Part shown: positions 36,111 to 48,408 of the stretch, piece by piece
Numbering within the stretch: the stretch's first letter is position 1
How the letters are laid out: each line of letters begins with the position of its first letter
Assembly (NCBI GenBank): GCA_033675545.1
Contig: JAWDGP010001472.1
Coordinates: forward strand, 86,001-150,000
Reading direction: 5' to 3'
Length of the DNA: 64,000 bases
Source of the DNA: Elysia crispata
Taxonomy: Eukaryota > Mollusca > Gastropoda > Plakobranchidae
Position numbers and translations under genes: made by a program
Notes under the pieces: model-generated
Database searches by the model: none
Seen by the model: only the letters and a program-made list of their open reading frames with translations
What the model was told of the DNA's origin: nothing

Positions 36111-36585
36111 CATATTATAACTTGTGTAGATGCGCTTGTGTGTCCTGAAATTTACGGTTTGATAATCCTGAGAGAAGAAAGGCAGCTTCTTGTAGTTTTA
36201 TCGTATTTGAGTTCTAAAACAGCATTCCCAGAGAGTTGTGAAATGTTTAAATGGATGCAATAAAAAATTTGACGCATTTTGCCTGTCTGACAAGAAAATC
36301 TTCCATGGGTTCAGATCCGTCCAATTAATGTTGAGCACAGGTGAGTTTGCTTGACGGACCACTGTTGCGGCGACACAGATAGCCTGGAATAAAAATAAAC
36401 CGTCGCGAAATAATTAACACCAAGACAAACAGCTATACTAAATCATTCATTAATAAAGTAATGCTGTCTGTTTTCTCTCTTCAAATACTGCACCTGGAAA
36501 GCAAAAAGTAATTAAGCTTCAGTGACGAGTAGATGTCGAAGTAAATCTTTGTAACGATATAATATTGCAAAAAAGATAAAAAGCT
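36111..36585. other. Spacer, no gene seen
   Basis: Unique sequence with no supported feature. Confidence 0.45.
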
Positions 36586-37240
36586 ATGAACAAATACAAA
36601 GTTAGAGCAGATATTGAAACAATCTGAAATTTACAGGGTTAGAGTAACAAATCTGACAAATACAGCGTTAGAGTAAATATTAGAACAATCTCACAAATAC
36701 GTTTCAGCAATTACGAGAACAATCTGACAAATACAGCATTAGAGCAAATATGAGAACAATCTGGCAAATACAACCGTAGATCAAATGTGACAACAATCTG
36801 ACAAATACAGCGTTAGAGCAAATATGAGAAAAATTTGACAATTACAACGTTAGAGAAAATACGAGAACAATCTGACAAATGCAACAGAAGAGCAAATATG
36901 AGATAAATCTGACAAATACAATGTTAGAGCATTTATGAGAACAATCTGACAAATATAGCCGTAGAGCAAATATGAGAACAATATGAAAAATAATGTGACA
37001 AATACAACGTTAGAGCAAATATGAGAACAATTTGACAAATACAACGTTAGAGCAAATGTAAGAACAATCTGAAAAATACATAGTTGGAGCAAATGTGAGA
37101 GCAGTCTCACAAATACAATATTAGAGTAAATATGAGAACAATGTGAAAATACAACGTTAGAGCAAATATGAAAAAAAGTTGACAAAGGCAACGAAAGTGC
37201 AAATATGAGCAAAATTTGAAAAAAAAACAATGTGAAAGCT
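36586..37240. repeat. 37-bp tandem repeat, about 18 copies
   Basis: The unit core is ACGTTAGAGCAAATATGAGA followed by ACAATCTGACAAATACA. Divergence is moderate and unit length varies slightly. Confidence 0.9.
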
Positions 37241-37529
37241 GAAATAAGAGCAAATCTAATACCAAAATTAATACAACATTGGATCAAATATGTAACTGTT
37301 CAAAACAAAATAAATAGAGAAAAGTTGAGAACAATTGATAACAAAATACAAGTTCAAAGCAGAATAAAGACACTATGTAACAAAGTATATATTATTAAAG
37401 TAGAGATTGAAAGAATCTTTAACATAATGTTAGCTTAGAGCACAATGAAAACATAGATTAGAGTGTTGATAGGAACAATCTTTGAAATAATGTAAGCTTA
37501 GACTACAAATGAAAACAATCGATAGCAAG
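37241..37529. repeat. Degenerate bridge between two arrays
   Basis: Recognisable but strongly diverged units (AATGTAAGCTTAGA, GAACAATCTTTGAAAT) link the 37-bp array to the 45-bp array. Confidence 0.55.
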
Positions 37530-38330
37530 TGACAATCTGTGACGAAGGATGAGAATAGAGCTGTAGCAAAATTTAATGTAAGAGCAAAAGCGAGAATAGA
37601 GCTAGCTGCAGCAAAATATAATGTAAGAGCAAAGACGAGAATAGAGCTAGCTGCAGCAAAATTTAATGTAAGAGCAAAGACGAGAATAGAACTAGCTGCA
37701 GCAAATTTAATGTAAGAGCAAAGACGAGAATAGAGCTAGCTGCAGCAAAATTTAATGTAAGAGCAAGTATGTAAATAGAGCTTGATGTAGCAAAATTTAA
37801 TGATAGAGCAAAGATAAGAATAAAATTAGTTGCAGCAAAATTTAATGTAAGAGCAAAGGCGAGAATAGAGCTAGCTGTAGCAAAAAAATTAATGTAAGAG
37901 CAAAGACGAGAATAGAGCTAGCTGCAGCAAAATTTAATGTAAGAGCAAGTATGTGAATAGAGCTAAATGTAGCAAAATGTAATGATAGAGCAAAGATAAG
38001 AATAAAATTAGTTGCAGCAAAATTTAATGTTATGACAAAGATGGCAATAGAGTTGGATTTTTGCAAAATTTAATGTTAGAGCATAGGTGAAAGTAGAGCT
38101 AGATGTAGCAAAGTTTAATGTTACAGCAAAGGTGACAATAGAGCTAGCTACAGCAAGATTTAATGTTAGTACAAACATGAAAATATAGCTGTAACAGAAT
38201 ACAATCTTAAAAGCGCAGATGAAATAAAATTGTAGCCATATACAAAGTTATGAAAAAATGAGAAAAAGCTGTAGCAAAATTCAAGATTGAAGAAGAGATA
38301 GGACTAAAGCTGTAAGAAGGATGGAAAAAT
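37530..38330. repeat. 45-bp tandem repeat, about 17 copies
   Basis: The unit core is AATGTAAGAGCAAAGACGAG followed by AATAGAGCTAGCTGCAGCAA. The GTAAGAGCAAA...GAGAATA segment aligns with GTTAGAGCAAATATGAGAACA of the 37-bp unit to the left, so the two arrays share ancestry. Confidence 0.9.
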
Positions 38331-38890
38331 AAAAGGTTGCATGGGGATAGAGGCATGGCGAGGGTGCATGATTCAGTTATTGTTTATTTGAGAATCGACA
38401 AGCTGTTCTAAGCATTGGACAAAGTGCTGAGTTCAAAGGTTCAGGTCGACGATTAGTTAACCACATCTACGCCATGCCCATCACATTTGACCATGCTACC
38501 TGGGTCTATTTCACGTCCAGTTCAGCAGTTACAGGTCATGGCTGTCTTCCATATCTATCACCGCTAGCTGATATTAGGTCTCGACTTGTAAACTTGACAT
38601 GGATTCTGAATAACAGATATATCCTTGCCACCTGAGACTATTTCTCCGCTTGTGAACTTCACGTGAATCCTGAATACCAGATAATGTCCATGCTACAAGA
38701 GACTTTTTAACGACTAAGCGACTAGTAAACTTCACATGAGTCCTCAATATTAGATAAATATATCCATATATAGATATGTCTGGGGCTATTTCATTACGAA
38801 TTCGCCATATACAGAATCTAGATTTGGCGACGAAATGTATCTTCTTTATTTCTCACTCTGTCTTGCTAACTAGATTCTTTCATCGAGTAG
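38331..38890. other. Spacer with a few degenerate repeats
   Basis: Three diverged copies of an AACTTCACATGAATCCTGAA-like segment occur between about 38560 and 38760. Otherwise the sequence is unique and no gene was seen. Confidence 0.5.
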
Positions 38891-39375
38891 TTTAATATTA
38901 TTTCTTCATTCTCCTTGTCCCTTTGTTCGAGAAGTTATCTTGGTTTTTCTCTCTGCCTGTCTTAAAATCTAGACCCATGCATCGAGAAGATTAGCTTAGT
39001 TTCTAGCTCTGCCTGTCTGATAATCTAGACCCTAGCATTGGGAAGTCTACCTTAATGTTTCTCACTCGACCTGTCTTAAATATAGACCGTTGCATCGAGA
39101 CATTTATCTTAGTTTTTCTCTCTGACTGTCTTACAATCTAGACTCTTGCATTGAGAAGTTTATCTACGTTTCTAGCTCTGCCTGTCTTAAAATCTACACC
39201 TTTGTTTCGAGAAGTTTATCTTAGTTGCTAACTCTGCCCATCTTACAATCTAGACCCTTGTTTCGAGAAGTTTATCTTAGTTTCTATCTCTGCCTGTTTT
39301 ACAATCTAGATCCTTGCATCTAGAAGTGTATCTTAGTTTCTATCTCTGCTTGTCGTAGAATCTAAACCCTAGAAA
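38891..39375. repeat. 56-bp tandem repeat, about 8 copies
   Basis: The unit core is TCTAGACCCTTGCATCGAGA followed by AGTTTATCTTAGTTTCT and CTCTGCCTGTCTTACAA. Confidence 0.9.
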
Positions 39376-39825
39376 ACCTTGCAGGCAGAAGACTCTCGTC
39401 GGTCTAAGTCACAATTTTGTGCTTTCATCACCTTTGCTCTATTTAATATGAAATCTATGGGGTGACTCAATAGTATCTGTTACCTATCTATGCTATATTT
39501 ATATTCTGATATATCTTTAAATTGTGATATAAGACATGTATTATTGGTAGCTTTACGTATGTCTAGCTGAAAGAAGCGTACTTTTAATATAATTTGATTA
39601 AATTCTATATTGTATACAGAACCAGCATTGATTGTAAATTTTAGAAAACAACAAATTTTATACTTTTACATGTGATAAAAATGATTTTAAACTGGGCTAT
39701 ATGAGTTCGAGCATCAATGCTTAAAGGTATCCTAGCTTGTGGTAATTCATAACTGCTATTTTATTTTAAATACTTGATAACATACATCCGAACATAAGTC
39801 GCCCTTTCCTATTCCCAGCCTTCCA
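39376..39825. other. Spacer, no gene seen
   Basis: AT-rich unique sequence. Confidence 0.45.
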
Positions 39826-40690
39826 TCTCTGAAACATCTGTGATCACATGACGTCCAGCTTTCGATGTCGAAAACCTCTGAAACATCTATGATCACATGA
39901 CGTCCAGCTTTCGATGTCGAAAACCTCTGAAAGGTCTATGATCACATGACGTCCAGCTTTCGATGTCGAAAACCTCTGAAAGGTCTATGATCACATGACG
40001 TCCAGCTTTCGATGTCGAAAACCTCTGAAAGGTCTATGATCACATGACGTCCAGCTTTCGATGTCGAAAACCTCTGAAAGGTCTATGATCACATGACGTC
40101 CAGCTTTCGATGTCGAAAACCTCTGAAAGGTCTATGATCACATGACGTCCAGCTTTCGATGTCGAAAACCTCTGAAAGGTCTATGATCACATGACGTCCA
40201 GCTTTCGATGTCGAAAACCTCTGAATCATCTATGATCACATGACGTCCAGCTTTCGATGTCGAAAACCTCTGAAAGGTCTATGATCACATGACGTCCAGC
40301 AATCGATGTCGAAAACCTCTGAAAGGTCTATGATCACATGACGTCCAGCTTTCGATGTCGAAAACCTCTGAATCATCTATGATCACATGACGTCCAGCTT
40401 TCGATGTCGAAAACCTCTGAAAGGTCTATGATCACATGACGTCCAGCTTTCGATGTCGAAAACCTCTGAAAGGTCTATGATCACATGACGTCCAGCTTTC
40501 GATGTCGAAAACCTCTGAAAGGTCTATGATCACATGACGTCCAGCTTTCGATGTCGAAAACCTCTGAAAGGTCTATGATCACATGACGTCCAGCTTTCGA
40601 TGTCGAAAACCTCTGAAAGGTCTATGATCACATGACGTCCAGCTTTCGATGTCGAAAACCTCTGAAAGGTCTATGATCACATGACTCTCA
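39826..40690. repeat. 49-bp tandem repeat, about 17 copies
   Basis: The unit core is GATCACATGACGTCCAGC followed by TTTCGATGTCGAAAACC and TCTGAAAGGTCTAT. Copies are almost identical apart from an AATCATC variant of AAAGGTC. Each unit has a TGATCA palindrome and a CRE-like TGACGTC. Confidence 0.95.
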
Positions 40691-43640
40691 ACTTTAGATA
40701 TCGCACTTATCTCTGACAGGTCTATCATTAAATGACTCTTGGTTTCAGATATCCCGATTTATCTTTGAAATCACTTTCAACTTCATATGTGTTGACTTAT
40801 TATTAGCTATAAACGTATTGACTGACCACTAGAAGGTCACAGTTTTAGATATGTTGATGAATCGCTGAAAGGGCCATAAATTTGTTGCAGTTTAGATATG
40901 TTGATGAATCGCTAAAAGGGCCATAACTTTGTTACAGTTTTGTATGAATCGCTGAAAGCGTCATAACTTTGTTACAGTTTTAGCTATGTTGATGAATCGC
41001 TGAAAGTGTCATAACTTTGTTACAGTTTTAGATAAGTTGATGCATCGCTGAAAGGGCCATTTTTTTTTTTGCTACAGTTTTAGATATGTTGATGAATCGC
41101 TGAAAGCGTCATAACTTTGTTACAGTTTTAGATATGTTGATGAATGGCTGAAAGCATCATAACTTTGTTACAGTTTTAGATATGTTGATGAATGGCTGAA
41201 AGCGCCATAACTTTGTTACAGTTTTAGATATGTTGAGGAATGGCTGAAAGCCTCATAATTTTGTTACAGTTTTAGATATGTTGATGAATGGCTGAAAGCG
41301 CCATAACTTTGTTACAGTTTTAGATAAGTTGATGCGTCGCTGAAAGGGCCATCACTTTGTTACAGTTTTAGATAATTATGTTGAGGAATGGCTGAAAGCG
41401 TCATAACTTTGTTACAGTTTTAGATATGTTGATGAATGGCTGAAAGCGTCATAACTTTGTTACAGTTTTATATGTGTTGATGAATGGCTGAAAGCGCCAT
41501 AACTTTGTTACAGTTTTAGATAAGTTGATGCGTCGCTGAAAGGGCCATCACTTTGTTACAGTTTTAGATAATTATGTTGATGAATGGCTGAAAGCGTCAT
41601 AACTTTGTTACAGTTTTAGATATGTTGATGAATGGCTGAAAGCGTCATAACTTTGTTACAGTTTTAGATAAGTTGATGCATCGCTGAAAGCCTCATAATT
41701 TTGTTACAGTTTTAGATATGTTGATGAATGGCTGAAAGCCTCATAATTTTGTTACAGTTTTAGATATGTTGATGAATGGCTGAAAGCATCATAACTTTGT
41801 TACAGTTTTAGATATGTTGATGAATGGCTGAAAGCGCCATAACTTTGTTACAGTTTTAGATATGTTGAGGAATGGCTGAAAGCCTCATAATTTTGTTACA
41901 GTTTTAGATATGTTGATGAATGGCTGAAAGCGCCATAACTTTGTTACAGTTTTAGATAAGTTGATGCGTCGCTGAAAGGGCCATCACTTTGTTACAGTTT
42001 TAGATAATTATGTTGAGGAATGGCTGAAAGCGTCATAACTTTGTTACAGTTTTAGATATGTTGATGAATAGCTGAAAGCGTCATAACTTTGTTACAGTTT
42101 TATATGTGTTGATGAATGGCTGAAAGCGCCATAACTTTGTTACAGTTTTAGATAAGTTGATGCGTCGCTGAAAGGGCCATCACTTTGTTACAGTTTTAGA
42201 TAATTATGTTGATGAATGGCTGAAAGCGCCATAACTTTGTTACAGTTTTAGATATGTTGAGGAATGGCTGAAAGCCTCATAATTTTGTTACAGTTTTAGA
42301 TATGTTTATGAATGGCTGAAAGCGTCATAACTTTGTTACAGTTTTAGATGTGTTGATGAATGGCTGAAAGCGCCATAACTTTGTTACAGTTATAGATAAG
42401 TTGATGCATCGCTGAAAGCCTCATAATTTTGTTACAGTTTTAGATATGTTGATGAATGGCTGAAAGCCTCATAATTTTGTTACAGTTTTAGATATGTTGA
42501 TGAATGGCTGAAAGCATCATAACTTTGTTACAGTTTTAGATATGTTGATGAATGGCTGAAAGCGCCATAACTTTGTTACAGTTTTAGATATGTTGAGGAA
42601 TGGCTGAAAGCCTCATAATTTTGTTACAGTTTTAGATATGTTGATGAATGGCTGAAAGCGCCATAACTTTGTTACAGTTTTAGATAAGTTGATGCGTCGC
42701 TGAAAGGGCCATCACTTTGTTACAGTTTTAGATAATTATGTTCAGGAATGGCTGAAAGCCTCATGATTTTGTTACAGTTTCAGATATGTTGATGAATCGC
42801 TGAAAGCGTCATAACTTTGTTACAGTTTTATATGTGTTGATGAATGGCTGAAAGCGCCATAACTTTGTTACAGTTTTAGATAAGTTGATGCGTCGCTGAA
42901 AGGGCCATCACTTTGTTACAGTTTTAGATAATTATGTTGATGAATGGCTGAAAGCGCCATAACTTTGTTACAGTTTTAGATATGTTGAGGAATGGCTGAA
43001 AGCCTCATAATTTTGTTACAGTTTTAGATATGTTGATGAATGGCTGAAAGCGTCATAACTTTGTTACAGTTTTAGATGTGTTGATGAATGGCTGAAAGCG
43101 CCATAACTTTGTTACAGTTTTAGATAAGTTGATGCATCGCTGAAAGCCTCATAATTTTGTTACAGTTTTAGATATGTTGATGAATGGCTGAAAGCCTCAT
43201 AATTTTGTTACAGTTTTAGATATGTTGATGAATGGCTGAAAGCATCATAACTTTGTTACAGTTTTAGATATGTTGATGAATGGCTGAAAGCGCCATAACT
43301 TTGTTACAGTTTTAGATATGTTGAGGAATGGCTGAAAGCCTCATAATTTTGTTACAGTTTTAGATATGTTGATGAATGGCTGAAAGCGCCATAACTTTGT
43401 TACAGTTTTAGATAAGTTGATGCGTCGCTGAAAGGGCCATTACTTTGTTACAGTTTTAGATAATTATGTTCAGGAATGGCTGAAAGCCTCATGATTTTGT
43501 TACAGTTTTAGATATGTTGATGAATCGCTGAAAGCGTCATAACTTTGTTGCAGTTTTAGATATGTTTATGCATCTCTGAAAGGGTCATGGTTTTGTTTAT
43601 CTCAGTTTTAGATATGTTAACATATCGCTGGAAAGGTCAG
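40691..43640. repeat. 48-bp tandem repeat with higher-order structure, about 60 copies
   Basis: The unit core is AACTTTGTTACAGTTTTAGA followed by TATGTTGATGAATGGCTGAA. Variant units carry GATAATTATG (4 bp longer), AAGGGCCATCAC or AAGCCTCATAATT. The order of variants repeats as a 15-monomer block of 728 bp (marker AAGCATCATAAC at 41785, 42513 and 43241); the preceding block is a 13-monomer version of 632 bp. Edge units are diverged and the left edge grades into the 49-bp array. Confidence 0.95.
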
Positions 43641-44344
43641 TGCTTTGTTTTCTCAGTATAAGTTATGTTGACTTGCTGCTAGGTGGGTTTGAGCTTGATG
43701 GATTTTTTTTAGTTTAAAGATGTTGACTTAGTGCTGAAAGCGACATAGCTTCCTAACTCACAGTTATTATATGTTGTCTTCATGCTGATGTGATCATAGT
43801 TTTTTTTTTTTATTCTCAGCCTTCGATTCTGTTTATATAAATCATAAATCTCCAGCTTTCCAATCTGTGTTTGCCTCAGCTGTATTCAGCTTTAGGACGC
43901 TAATCTCCTTTTGCCTTCTGTATATCTCTAGCTCTAGCTCTATTTTTGGAATATCATTGTTTCCTTGTCTTGACTGGCCATGATACGAGAGTGACATCGT
44001 CAAATCCAGTATTAATAGTAAGTGTACTGAACATACAATACGTAAGAAGATTCCTTGTTAACTCATATACCATGCATAACACACAAGATGATTGTTACAG
44101 ATTTCATACACAACAACATTTAACAAGCAAGAGAAATGTTAGAAAACTCATAAACAACAAAACACATCACACAAGGTTATTGTTACAGAACTCATAAACA
44201 AGAACAAACAACAGACAATTTAATTGTCAGCAAACTCATGCACAAGAACATACATTAGATAGGAAATTGTTGGAAAACTCAGACATTGCTGCCATCAAAT
44301 TATATGTCATCAGTGGATTTGAAACTTTGATTACTCGAAGCAAG
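43641..44344. other. Array edge and spacer
   Basis: Decayed 48-bp units continue to about 43760. At about 44055-44285 there are four degenerate copies of an ACTCATAAACAA...ATTGTTACAG segment about 60 bp apart. No gene was seen. Confidence 0.5.
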
Positions 44345-44947
44345 CTGTAAACAGCTTAGTTCTTACCACGGATTATTAAAAAGCGATGGTAAGTCGGACT
44401 TATGATTGATCAAAGCTAATGATAAATGTTATAAGTCAGACCAATGATTGATCTAAACCAGTGATAAACAGCGTAAGTCGGATCATGGATTTTTCAAAGC
44501 CAATGATATACATCAATAGTCGTACCATTGATTTATCAAATACAATGATAAACAGCAAAATTTGGACCATTGATTTATCAAAACTGATAAACAGCATAAG
44601 TCAGAACAATGATTGATCAAAACCGGTGGTAAACAGTGTAAATCAGAACATTGATTGATTAAAACCAAGGGTTAAAAACACTAACTGTTTAATGATATTT
44701 GCACACAGTGCAATTTTAGGGCTTTCTTTTAAGCGCATGTGAACCATGACAAGGTCATGTTCCCTAGAATACCAGCATCATGTGAGAGACTGTGTTAGAC
44801 CAGAGCAGCAGAGCATTATCCTGGTCCTATTTGGAGATTCTGTGAACGCCATCAATAATGAAGGGGACCTAGTCCTAGATTATGTACCTTGTAGGATAAA
44901 AGTAAAACTCCGCAACAAAAACTTTTCTCTTTGGTTGAGCTGCTGAG
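44345..44947 (+). repeat. Duplicated segment A, copy 1
   Basis: It is identical to 45499-46100 except for one A missing from the second copy, as far as I can read. It contains a degenerate 44-bp array (about 44385-44690; core GTAAGTCGGA...TGATTGATCAAA) and the left part of the candidate LTR. It ends abruptly at CTGCTGAG, where segment B follows directly. Confidence 0.95.
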
Positions 44948-45498
44948 AGAGAGGAGGGGTGAAGATCAGAGATCGGAGATCGAAGCGAGGGAAAAAACCA
45001 TAACAACTCATCAGCGGGCGCCTGACACTCAATTTGACTTCTTCCCCCCCCCCCCCCTCCCCCTCCTCCCTCCCACCCGATGAGCCTCACAATAGCAGCG
45101 GGAGATATTTATTACGGGCATTACAAAGGAGTATTAAGAAAGATCTCTTTCGCTTTTCATGCACCTTTAAAGATCTAGACATCTAGACAAGTTGCCTTGG
45201 AAAGGCAAAATGTATCCAGTAGGGATCTAAATTTTTGAATCAGCTAGAATGCTAAATGGCTTGATCTTAAACGATGTAGATAATAAAGTGAAACAACTTT
45301 GTCTAAACTGGCTGCTTGCTTTCATTGTTATGGCGGTATGTAGCATTGGTGTTTTCGCGTCAAATTGGATCTGTAGGTTTCGAGCTCGATCAGAAACAAA
45401 AGAACTAATTACACGGAAATCTTGTTTTAAACACTCACACACACAGAGAGATCATCAATCTTCTTGGCTACTTGGCTATAAAAAAATTGTACATTTCT
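44948..45498 (+). repeat. Duplicated segment B, copy 1
   Basis: It matches 48470-49019 with about ten substitutions or small indels by eye, including the length of a C-run (about 45045-45058). It has an ATG frame (45249-45533) with one hydrophobic stretch, but all four substitutions I see between copies in that frame change the amino acid and the C-termini differ. I do not call it a gene. Confidence 0.92.
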
Positions 45499-46100
45499 CT
45501 GTAAACAGCTTAGTTCTTACCACGGATTATTAAAAGCGATGGTAAGTCGGACTTATGATTGATCAAAGCTAATGATAAATGTTATAAGTCAGACCAATGA
45601 TTGATCTAAACCAGTGATAAACAGCGTAAGTCGGATCATGGATTTTTCAAAGCCAATGATATACATCAATAGTCGTACCATTGATTTATCAAATACAATG
45701 ATAAACAGCAAAATTTGGACCATTGATTTATCAAAACTGATAAACAGCATAAGTCAGAACAATGATTGATCAAAACCGGTGGTAAACAGTGTAAATCAGA
45801 ACATTGATTGATTAAAACCAAGGGTTAAAAACACTAACTGTTTAATGATATTTGCACACAGTGCAATTTTAGGGCTTTCTTTTAAGCGCATGTGAACCAT
45901 GACAAGGTCATGTTCCCTAGAATACCAGCATCATGTGAGAGACTGTGTTAGACCAGAGCAGCAGAGCATTATCCTGGTCCTATTTGGAGATTCTGTGAAC
46001 GCCATCAATAATGAAGGGGACCTAGTCCTAGATTATGTACCTTGTAGGATAAAAGTAAAACTCCGCAACAAAAACTTTTCTCTTTGGTTGAGCTGCTGAG
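45499..46100 (+). repeat. Duplicated segment A, copy 2
   Basis: This is the second copy of segment A. It begins at CTGTAAACAG immediately after segment B and, unlike copy 1, continues at its right end into the TATA-containing part of the candidate LTR. Confidence 0.95.
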
Positions 46101-46221
46101 CTCTGGATATAAAGCATATAGAGCCAGCGCAGACAGTGCACCGAAGAGTGCGCAGTAAACAAAGGTTTTCAATAAATGATTTGTTCTGTTCTGTTGTGTG
46201 CTACGAGGATAGCTTAACACA
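45944..46221 (+). mobile_element. Candidate solo LTR (278 bp)
   Basis: It starts TGTGTTA and ends TAACACA, a perfect 7-bp inverted terminal repeat with TG...CA ends. Inside are a TATAAAG motif (about 46107), an AATAAA signal (about 46168) and then a GT-rich stretch (TGTTCTGTTCTGTTGTGTG), an order that fits U3-R-U5. No target-site duplication is evident and there is no internal retroelement sequence beside it. The strand is taken from TATA-to-AATAAA order. Copy A at 44789-44947 holds only its left 159 bp. Confidence 0.45.
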
Positions 46222-46895
46222 GCACGGGTTTGGAGCAACAGATTTATCGAAATGAATATCTTTCAGAAAATCGATTGAGGAAAAGCCAAAAAAATCCAAT
46301 GACTTTTATCCTTACCCAGGAGATTCGTTGGCTTTGCAAACCATAAAACTTACATTACTGGTAGAAGATTGTTGTGTTGTGTTTCTAAGACAGGCATTAG
46401 TATTTTTTATACGTGTGCTACCTAACTGCGTCTCTTTACGTATCTACATGTAGTGTAAAGTTCCTGAAGTTTTAGTATGTGTTTCTGTTTACTATAGCCC
46501 TTCCACAACACTGCGATGTCAGGTGGTTTGGCAACTGACAAATGTGAGACCCCGTCGAGCAGGCTGTAACTAACCAACAAACTGCATGGGGCTTGAACCA
46601 CACGGATATCCGAATAAAAGTATTAACTTCACATCTACAGGCGTTCTTGGCTTGTTGAGCTTTTGGTCGCTTCATTCCCATCATGATCCATTATGAGTAA
46701 ATGACAATTACCACAATGCTTTGGGAGGGATGTACATGAATGCATTTCAGAAAACGAGGGACAGCGAAAAAAAAAGAGAAGGAGGAAGAAAAAGATAGAC
46801 AGAAACAGAGAGAGGGCAAAAGAGAAAATCGGACATACACAAGAAGAGAGTAACTGATAGAGAGAAGAAATAGAAAGAGAGAACTATGGGAGAGG
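46222..46895. other. Spacer, no gene seen
   Basis: Unique sequence becoming purine-rich (GA) from about 46755. Confidence 0.5.
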
Positions 46896-47722
46896 AGAAG
46901 CGATGAGATGAAGTAGAAGTAAATGATGAGATGAAGTAGAAGTAAATGATGAGATGAAGTAGAAGTAAATGATGAGATGAAGTAGAAGTAAATGATGAGT
47001 TCAGTAGTAGAAGTAAATGATGAGATGAAGTAGAAGTAAATGATGAGATGAAGTAGAAGTAAATGATGAGTTCAGTAGTAGAAGTAAATGATGAGTTCAG
47101 TAGTAGAAGTAAATGATGAGTTCAGTAGTAGAAGTAAATGATGAGATGAAGTAGAAGTAAATGATGAGATGAAGTAGAAGTAAATGATGAGTTCAGTAGT
47201 AGAAGTAAATGATGAGATGAAGTAGAAGTAAATGATGAGATGAAGTAGAAGTAAATGATGAGTTCAGTAGTAGAAGTAAATGATGAGTTCAGTAGTAGAA
47301 GTAAATGATGAGTTCAGTAGTAGAAGTAAATGATGAGATGAAGTAGAAGTAAATGATGAGTTCAGTAGTAGAAGTAAATGATGAGTTCAGTAGTAGAAGT
47401 AAATGATGAGTTCAGTAGTAGAAGTAAATGATGAGTTCAGTAGTAGAAGTAAATGATGAGTTCAGTAGTAGAAGTAAATGATGAGTTCAGTAGTAGAAGT
47501 AAATGATGAGTTCAGTAGTAGAAGTAAATGATGAGATGAAGTAGAAGTAAATGATGAGTTCAGTAGTAGAAGTAAATGATGAGTTCAGTAGTAGAAGTAA
47601 ATGATGAGTTCAGTAGTAGAAGTAAATGATGAGTTCAGTAGTAGAAGTAAATGATGAGTTCAGTAGTAGAAGTAAATGATGAGTTCAGTAGTAGAAGTAA
47701 ATGATGAGTTCAGTAGTAGAAA
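46896..47722. repeat. Tandem repeat of two alternating units (23 and 25 bp), 34 copies
   Basis: All units share GTAGAAGTAAATGATGAG. Short units add ATGAA and long units add TTCAGTA. From left to right I read 4 short, 1 long, 2 short, 3 long, 2 short, 1 long, 2 short, 3 long, 1 short, 7 long, 1 short, 7 long. Units within a class are essentially identical. Confidence 0.95.
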
Positions 47723-47873
47723 AACACAGCGACAGAGACAGAAAGGTAGATGGGATAGTTAATATATAAAGAATGGCGAGAAGTACACAGAGTCAAGGTA
47801 ACAAGGAGGAAAGAGGCTGAGAGAGTGATAAAATGAGAGAGTGAGTGAAAGAGAGAGAGAGAGAAAGAGAAAC

Positions 47874-47927
<54 letters not shown>

Positions 47928-48376
47928 TTCCAGTGGAGCAGCTGTATAGACGTATGTCTATTTCTGAGCTTCTCACATCAACTTAAATTAATTTTGTCAA
48001 AAATAATAAATCCCAAGTTCGGTACTTTGTTTAATCTCATTCATATCGCATTTTAAAGTGACTTAAGACGTATTTATAATATGTTTGACATAAATAGAAC
48101 AAAATTTCTCATTGTAGATGCGAGGCAGCCCACACAAGACAATTTTGAAACTTTTGGTTACTGCAAAGAGGCGTGCGACATTTAACCAGAACTGTGTTTC
48201 CAAAAGCTTTTTCACAAGAAAAAAAAACATGTTTGGAATATTTATTAAGTCTGTTCTCTCTCTCAAATCCCTGGTGGTTTTTCAATGAAAGATCCACTAA
48301 AAGTTTTTGATAGTTAACTCGTTCTTCTCAGCGGTTCAGCTGGCAACATTGGCGGCGTAGAAGACCTGGTGGGCGT
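47723..48376. other. Spacer with GA microsatellite
   Basis: A GA tract occupies about 47840-47925. The remainder is unique and no gene was seen. Confidence 0.6.
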
Positions 48377-48408
48377 GGGGGGGGGGGGGGGGGGGGGGGT
48401 GGAAAAAA

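Noticed and set aside
44746..44946. 66-codon ORF present identically at 45899-46099
   Set aside because: Identity reflects the recent duplication and not selection, and the ORF overlaps the candidate LTR. No motif or signal peptide is visible.
45249..45533. Duplicated short membrane-protein gene (also 48766-49020)
   Set aside because: All four substitutions I can see between the two copies within the shared frame change the amino acid, and the C-termini differ after small indels. No constraint is visible.
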